A stretch of 12,085 nt of DNA. It comes from Temnopleurus reevesii (taxonomy: Eukaryota; Echinodermata; Echinoidea; Temnopleuroida; Temnopleuridae). Position 1 is the stretch's first letter. Each line of letters begins with the position of its first letter. The stretch lies in NCBI GenBank assembly GCA_036244855.1, contig BQKZ01000321.1, positions 163,664 through 175,748 of the forward strand. The letters run 5' to 3'. Below are positions 7,627 through 12,085 of this stretch, piece by piece. The notes beneath the pieces are model-generated. The model saw nothing but the letters and a program-made list of their open reading frames with translations, was not told the DNA's origin and ran no database searches. The position numbers were made by a program, and so were the translations under genes.

Positions 7627-8255
7627 CCTGTACATGCCTATATGGTCAAAGAGGTAAAAGACTATCAAAATGCAATTAGCTTATCAAACCATCGGATATA
7701 AGATGTTGTCACAACAAATATAATAACATAAAATGTTGGGGTTGTCATTTCCATGGCCATGTCGTTACTTTGGATACAGACAACAGACAATTTTTTTTTT
7801 TTTGGGGGGGGGGGGGGGGGGGGCGGCTGTGATTTGAGACATTATTGAAATAACTCAACGAACAAATTATCTCACTCCAAATTACCTATAATTACCACTA
7901 GTGCTTTGGTGATTTATTATTTAATATATTCATACTTATTCAACATATTGTTTCATTGATCCTCCGTCCATCCATGTATTCACACATTTATCAATTCATT
8001 AATCTATAATCAACGATTCATATATTTTTATGGTTAAAATCATTCTATTCTAATTATTTGACGTTTATTGTTTGTTGTATTTTGATTAATTTGAGTATTC
8101 TTTAATTAGAAGGGACCCGGGGTGCTCAAATGCATCCCGTCTACGTCATAAGAATAGCTAAATTTCCGTTGCCTCACTGAATTCACAATATCACTTATCT
8201 TCTCCTCGCGTCCCGCCCCCCCCCCCAAAAAAAAAACAAAGAAAANCCCAATAAG
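7627..8255. other. Unaligned stretch of copy B with T/G and C/A homopolymers
   Basis: T13 followed directly by G20 (7791-7823) and, in inverted sense, C11 followed by A10 (8216-8236) bracket about 390 bp. These could be the ends of an inserted element or two independent homopolymer expansions; beyond the homopolymers the flanks do not pair convincingly. The G20 run can in principle form a G-quadruplex. A single N is at 8246. No gene or RNA recognised. Confidence 0.45.
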
Positions 8256-8327
8256 TATCTAGAGTATAGACACTCCGTGTAGGTATGTTGCGGTAAGCAA
8301 TACTCATCTCCTAGCTATTCAACCTGG

Positions 8328-9700
8328 TCAGATTTCAATGACACCACGCTTAATTTCCCTCACCTCTCGCATGACTTTCTAAACTCTCTGGAGTGACGAG
8401 ACATTACTCACTCTTCCACATCATCATAATCCCCATTTCGACATTCTTCACCTATGTTTCATCCCAATGGGGATTCCACGTTATAGAATTAAATGTTTTT
8501 ATTCATAGTACACTCTTTGGAAAGGGGTTCTGAAAATAATTGATACTTGTCATGCATTTATAATCTTCAAATGTTTCCTAAATATCCTCGATTCCTCAAA
8601 TCAAATTATTGCATTCTATGTTTGGATTGAATTCAATAATGAGTTATTCTATTAAACTATATTCAACAAAAAGGGGTCGTTTTAGCTAAAGTGGACCTTT
8701 TCTTTTGTTGGAGCGGACCCTATAGCCCTCTGGCCATGGGCTCGGAAAAGGAGATTTGGATTTGCACTTTTTCCAAAGAGTCCCTTTCACATGTGTCCTA
8801 TCTATCTCTATCAATCTTTTCTTTGTTTGAACCTTCTACATTTCTCTTTGTCTCTAAAAATGTGTGAATAATTAATCTGCATGCCCGAGTGAGCATGTTC
8901 ACGCCTTCTCTCCCCAGACCCAAATTAATTCCCAAATTTACCCAACCAAATTACTGAATATATGAATCACTTATAATCCTTTATGCAACACTAACAGAAA
9001 CGAAGTTTGCTTACAATAGCCAAGCGATGCCTGTGTTTTCTGATTATATGTTAACATCTTGGTTAGATCGTCCGTCTTCCGATTACGTAATATGTATTGT
9101 TATGTTCCAGCGATCGCAGACGTGATATTTTGTTTCTTGATACATATAATTTCATTCTCGTAGAGTAGAGAGTAAATGGCCTATAGTTTCGTCATCCACC
9201 CCTTTCTCTCCCCCTCTCTCTCACTCTTTCTGATTCCCTCTCCCTGTTACCTCAATATTCTGCTATTTCTGCCATCTTCACTTTTTTTATTTAATCATCT
9301 CCCGTTTCATGTTTGATAGCTATACATTGGTCTTTCAATACCATCCTTTATATCTGTCCAAGCAGATATTATATATGAGTAATTTTCCGCTCTAATTACC
9401 CATCTCTCTTACTCTTTGTCTATCCCTCGAGCTTCAAAAATTAATTGCAAATGACTTCATCTCAATTTTTGTCATTAGAAGGGTTTACTAGTAGATACAC
9501 ATTTTAAGCATACTGCGTGCACAAAGATTGTTCTTGACAACATAAAAGCTTGTGAGAGGCTTGCCCGACATATGAATGTATGTAATATGGATTCCTAGTA
9601 TTGCAGTTCATTTGTGACTTACATCTCTATGGAATAATACTTCAGTACGTTCGTTGGCAAGAAAAGGGGTATAAATTTGAATCTATCAATAAACTCTTTA
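8328..9700. other. AT-rich spacer without recognised genes
   Basis: About 1.4 kb of AT-rich sequence. No long ORF, RNA gene or clear mobile element. A CT-rich patch lies at about 9196-9247, and a short near-repeat (GTGGACC, then GCGGACC about 28 bp later) around 8690-8720. Nothing else that I can support. Confidence 0.5.
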
Positions 9701-9905
9701 TCAGTATACTCTTTTCAGGCCCTGGCCCCACGACTCTGGAATAGTCTCCCTGCATCTCTCCGCAATACCAACCCACTCAACCTTTTCAAGAAACACCTCA
9801 AACCCCATCTATATAATTCCTAATGTAACTGAATGTATGTATTTTTAAGCAGCGCTTTGTATCCTCTGGAAAAGCGCTATATAAATTCAATTATTATCAT
9901 TATTA
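9701..9905 (+). mobile_element. 3' end of a CR1/L2-type non-LTR retrotransposon (LINE), 5'-truncated
   Basis: The reading frame ending at the TAA at 9821-9823 gives APRLWNSLPASLRNTN, then PLNLFKKHLK and HLYNS before the stop. A C-terminus of the form APRLWNSLP..LR....L..FK..LK..L is characteristic of the end of ORF2 (after the reverse transcriptase domain) in CR1/L2-group LINEs. The short 3' UTR has a perfect 8-bp hairpin, AGCGCTTT (9851-9858) with AAAGCGCT (9871-9878), followed by GCTATATAAATTCAAT and an ATT-type tail ending at about 9905; such 3' hairpins and short tandem tails are used for reverse-transcriptase recognition in this group. An in-frame stop at 9635-9637 and loss of similarity upstream of about 9701 show that endonuclease and RT domains are missing. 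Dead copy. The exact clade is not resolved. Confidence 0.85.
9719..9823 (+). pseudogene. ORF2 C-terminal remnant of the LINE
   Basis: Thirty-four codons and a stop, without a start codon of its own, corresponding to the last residues of the LINE polyprotein. No frameshift within the remnant, so the insertion is moderately young or short enough to have escaped one. Upstream of it, CTCTTTTCAG resembles a splice acceptor, but this is better explained by chance within the LINE. Confidence 0.8.
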
Positions 9906-10194
9906 AACTGGTCTATTCATATCATGTGTCATGCAACTATAAAACCTACGGAAATAAAACAAAAACAAACTCCATGACAGTGTAGTAAAACATGCAAAAT
10001 ACCAAATAAAAACCAATAAACACTGGGACAGCATGCACTAAACAAGCATACCATAAAAATCCCGTTTATGAGCAGTCCACATTATATCACGCACAACGTA
10101 TACAATGTCGCGCCATAACCCCTGTTACCATAGCAACCCACAAGCTCCTTCATCTATGTAGATTGCTCACACACATCCAAGGGTCGCACATATT
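9906..10194. other. AT-rich spacer with a third X-box-like site
   Basis: GTTACCATAGCAAC at 10124-10137 fits the RFX X-box consensus (two inverted half sites, GTTACC and GGTTGC-like, two bases apart). It lies in sequence unrelated to the duplication cores. No transcription unit is visible next to it. The rest of the stretch has no recognised feature. Confidence 0.35.
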
Positions 10195-10284
10195 GCCCCA
10201 GTCACATGCAAGCTCCGACTGAACGCGATTCAATATGAATCTTTATTCAATCGTGTTGCTTCTGGGATTCTGTGTGACTGGGGC
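10195..10284. mobile_element. 90-bp hairpin element (MITE-like)
   Basis: GCCCCAGTCACA (10195-10206) is perfectly inverted as TGTGACTGGGGC (10273-10284). Inside, GCGATTCAATATGAATC and the complement of its partner half (ACGATTGAATAAAGATTC) also pair, and the centre GATTCA-ATA-TGAATC is a perfect hairpin. The full length is therefore an imperfect palindrome without coding capacity, as in the smallest MITEs. No clear target-site duplication is visible. Family not recognised. Confidence 0.7.
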
Positions 10285-11020
10285 TCATAATGATGGCGTG
10301 AAGCCAGCGTTTATATTTAGCGACAATGAGGGTTTCGCTTCCTCACCATAAAGAACCTATATTTATTTGTTTATTTACAAGTCAAAGCCAACATGCTCTT
10401 TCCAGCGAAAGATTACTTAATAAATTTATTCAGGGGCGGGGATATTTCAATTTTGTGACACATATTTGACATCAGGGGAGTTTCAAGAAATATCTCTCTG
10501 ATCTGAAATATCTGAAGCGCAAAAATATTATGTCTGCAAAATTCGGCCAAGGAATTTACAACATTATCCATGATATAGAAACTTGACAAAGTGTGTGTTA
10601 GAGGGGTGTTGATATAGTTATGTGCAACCATATCATTACCACACAAATAGTAACTACACTTATCAATATTACATGTTAGAGGAGGTGTGTATTAAAAAAA
10701 ATATTGAAAAATTAGTAAATCATAAACTTGATTACTCCATTGACATTTGGGTATTGTAAATAACCAAATACTACAGTTCATATCTAAAGTGTATTCAAAC
10801 GATATTAATCATTTTGTGAAAATAATAGTATTTTAAGACTTCTATTTTTATAATTCCACTCTTTGTTCTTATAATGCGCGATAGAGTATACCATATATAA
10901 ATTGGGCAATATTACCATTATCATCATTTAAAGCGATCACTTTGACCTAATGCCAAATTACTGTACTATTAGACATAAATGATTGCAAAAAGCACAAAAC
11001 AGATAATGTTCTAATTGCAT
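10285..11020. other. AT-rich spacer without recognised genes
   Basis: About 740 bp with no supported gene. A minus-strand ORF at 10413-10646 has no recognisable domain and ordinary AT-rich composition. One small hairpin, 10745-10755 with 10759-10769 (one mismatch, 3-base loop), is present and probably incidental in such AT-rich DNA. Confidence 0.5.
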
Positions 11021-11072
11021 CAATGATTGAGTCATTGTCTCGATTTCANTGATTGAGTCATGGTCTCGATTT
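11021..11072. repeat. 26-bp tandem duplication with an ambiguous base
   Basis: The unit that begins CAATGATTGAGTCAT at 11021 is repeated from 11047, where the third base is N (11049). The copies differ otherwise by one base (CATTGTC against CATGGTC). The N falls exactly where the first copy has A, so it may be a single ambiguous call inside a real duplication, or a minimal gap where two overlapping contigs were joined without merging. Confidence 0.75.
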
Positions 11073-11641
11073 CATGCATGACGAAACAGCCCGATCTTCC
11101 ATCTGTCATCACTGTGAGAAGAAAGGACAAATGATTTTGGACAAAATAAACAACTCCATTCAAGCTTTCACAATGGGTCCATGATTATCAACCTGGCAAT
11201 TAAAAGAGTAGCCCCCCCCCCCTTCATTGTGCGACGTCTGTTTAACATTCCTCTATAGAATATCAGACAGCTAAATCTATATTTTGTGCATCTAGCTATT
11301 GGAAATGTTTGAATGAGGTTGAATACTTTGTCCTAAATTCTTTGTTCCGTCTGCCCACAGTGCATTGTGTGTTTTTTTTTGCATTTGGAAATCCCCAACA
11401 CTCATCTCACACTCACTACACAGGATTGCCACTCACAATGTTTATACTTACAATACATCATTGGATGTAGGAATACACGTGTTATTCGGAAGAACGAAAT
11501 TTTATTTTCATTCATTCACTGCAGATGCGCCTTTATTTACAATTAATGTAATTCAATAAAACACAAACGGGCACAAATTTGAATACGAAATGCACTATTG
11601 TTATTTTGGGGGATTGGGATAATATCTTAGAACTTATATAA
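11073..11641. other. AT-rich spacer without recognised genes
   Basis: Mixed AT-rich sequence with one C11 run (11212-11222). A plus-strand ORF at 11365-11559 has no recognisable domain. No RNA gene or mobile element seen. Confidence 0.5.
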
Positions 11642-12085
11642 TCGGTATCACAATTATCATCGTCACTATCACCATTACCAATACAATTAGTATTACAATT
11701 ATCGTCATTACCATCTCCATAAACACCAATGGAGTTATGATAATAACAATAAGAACGTGAACATTAAAAATAATTATTATCATTCTTCTCCTCATAATCA
11801 TTCTCACCACCACCATCATCACCACCATCCTCATCGCTACCAACACTATATCATCCTCATCATCATCATCCTCATCAACATCATTATCATCATCATAATC
11901 ACCACCATCATGATTATCCTCCTCCTCCTCCTCATCTTCATCACCACTAATTGATCACGTAGCTTTCATCTCATATGTGACAGTGGGAGTATCATCATCA
12001 TCGTCATCCTCCTCCTCCTCCTCCTCCTCCTCCTCCTCCTCCTCCTCCTCATCATCATCATCATCATCATCATCAGCAACATCAT
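11642..12085. repeat. ATC/ACC/TCC compound microsatellite, running off the window
   Basis: Degenerate CAT/CAC/ATT triplets from about 11642 to 11948, a 40-bp non-repeat interruption, then (TCC)n at about 12007-12048 followed by (ATC)n to near the end. The (TCC)n-to-(ATC)n junction resembles the start of the copy B block at about 6027-6075. ORFs here are repeat translations. The pyrimidine-rich strand is again the + strand. Confidence 0.92.

Larger units (their letters stand above)
5855..8327. repeat. Tandem duplication, copy B
   Basis: A 2.47-kb direct repeat of 3388-5667 with the same order of blocks (head, pyrimidine microsatellite, X-box core, long-inverted-repeat element, tail). It starts right after the single N at 5854, and another N at 8246 lies ten bases before its 72-bp tail (8256-8327), so the assembly is least certain at both ends. 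Divergence from copy A is roughly 20% over the embedded transposon, too much for ordinary allelic variation. It is longer than copy A mainly because of the unaligned stretch 7627-8255. Confidence 0.82.

Noticed and set aside
3388..8327. CRISPR-like or phage-like repeat array
   Set aside because: Repeats are long, few and diverged with no regular spacers; the sequence is clearly eukaryotic in character.
3388..8327. Two haplotypes of one locus assembled in tandem
   Set aside because: Roughly 20% divergence plus indels in the embedded element is too high for allelic variation even in highly polymorphic marine invertebrates; kept only as a reservation because of the N characters.
9696..9721. Splice acceptor-like pyrimidine stretch ending in TTTTCAG before an open frame
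   Set aside because: The open frame is the C-terminal end of a LINE ORF2, which explains it without a host exon.
10413..10646. 77-codon minus-strand ORF
   Set aside because: No recognisable domain, AT-rich composition like its surroundings, and no sign of splicing or a partner exon.

Overview
This is a non-coding stretch of eukaryotic genomic DNA with no host protein-coding gene that I can support. It looks like an intergenic or intronic part of a marine invertebrate genome, most likely an echinoderm such as a sea urchin. Reasons: AT-rich sequence without strong CpG depletion, very long (GAT)n/(ATC)n and (GGA)n/(TCC)n tracts, several palindromic non-autonomous DNA elements, and a 5'-truncated CR1/L2-type LINE 3' end with a terminal hairpin and an ATT-type tail. 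The assignment to echinoderms is inference; no species-specific gene is visible. Nothing here is bacterial or phage-like. No ORF looks like a known protein except the short LINE remnant; the other long ORFs are translations of simple repeats (poly-Asp/Glu, poly-Met/Ile, poly-Ser/Pro, poly-His).

Layout: 1-244 holds a degenerate direct repeat. 245-515 is a GA-rich tract. 516-917 is unremarkable. 918-2223 is a 1.3-kb purine-rich block of GAT, GGA and GAA triplets with higher-order internal repeats. 2224-2684 is unique sequence with a perfect CRE palindrome and CCAAT boxes. 2685-2937 is a palindromic (foldback) element with TTAA at both ends. 2938-3387 is plain AT-rich sequence. 3388-5667 and 5855-8327 are two copies of a diverged tandem duplication. 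Each copy runs: a 96-bp head (identical between copies), a pyrimidine-strand ATC/ACC/TCC block, a strongly conserved core with a palindromic RFX X-box, a long-terminal-inverted-repeat element of about 560 bp, and a 70-bp tail. A small hairpin repeat of another family (5668-5853) separates the copies. 8328-9700 is plain AT-rich sequence. 9701-9905 is the LINE 3' end. 9906-11641 is AT-rich sequence with a third X-box, a 90-bp hairpin element and a 26-bp tandem duplication. 11642-12085 is again ATC/TCC simple repeat and runs off the window.

The most interesting points are the nested structure of the duplication, the uneven conservation between its copies (100% in the head, about 97% in the X-box core, roughly 80% in the embedded transposon), and three separate inverted-repeat element types. 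I see no evidence for an undescribed enzymatic or defence system. Three single N characters (5854, 8246, 11049) limit confidence in local structure, especially at the duplication boundary.
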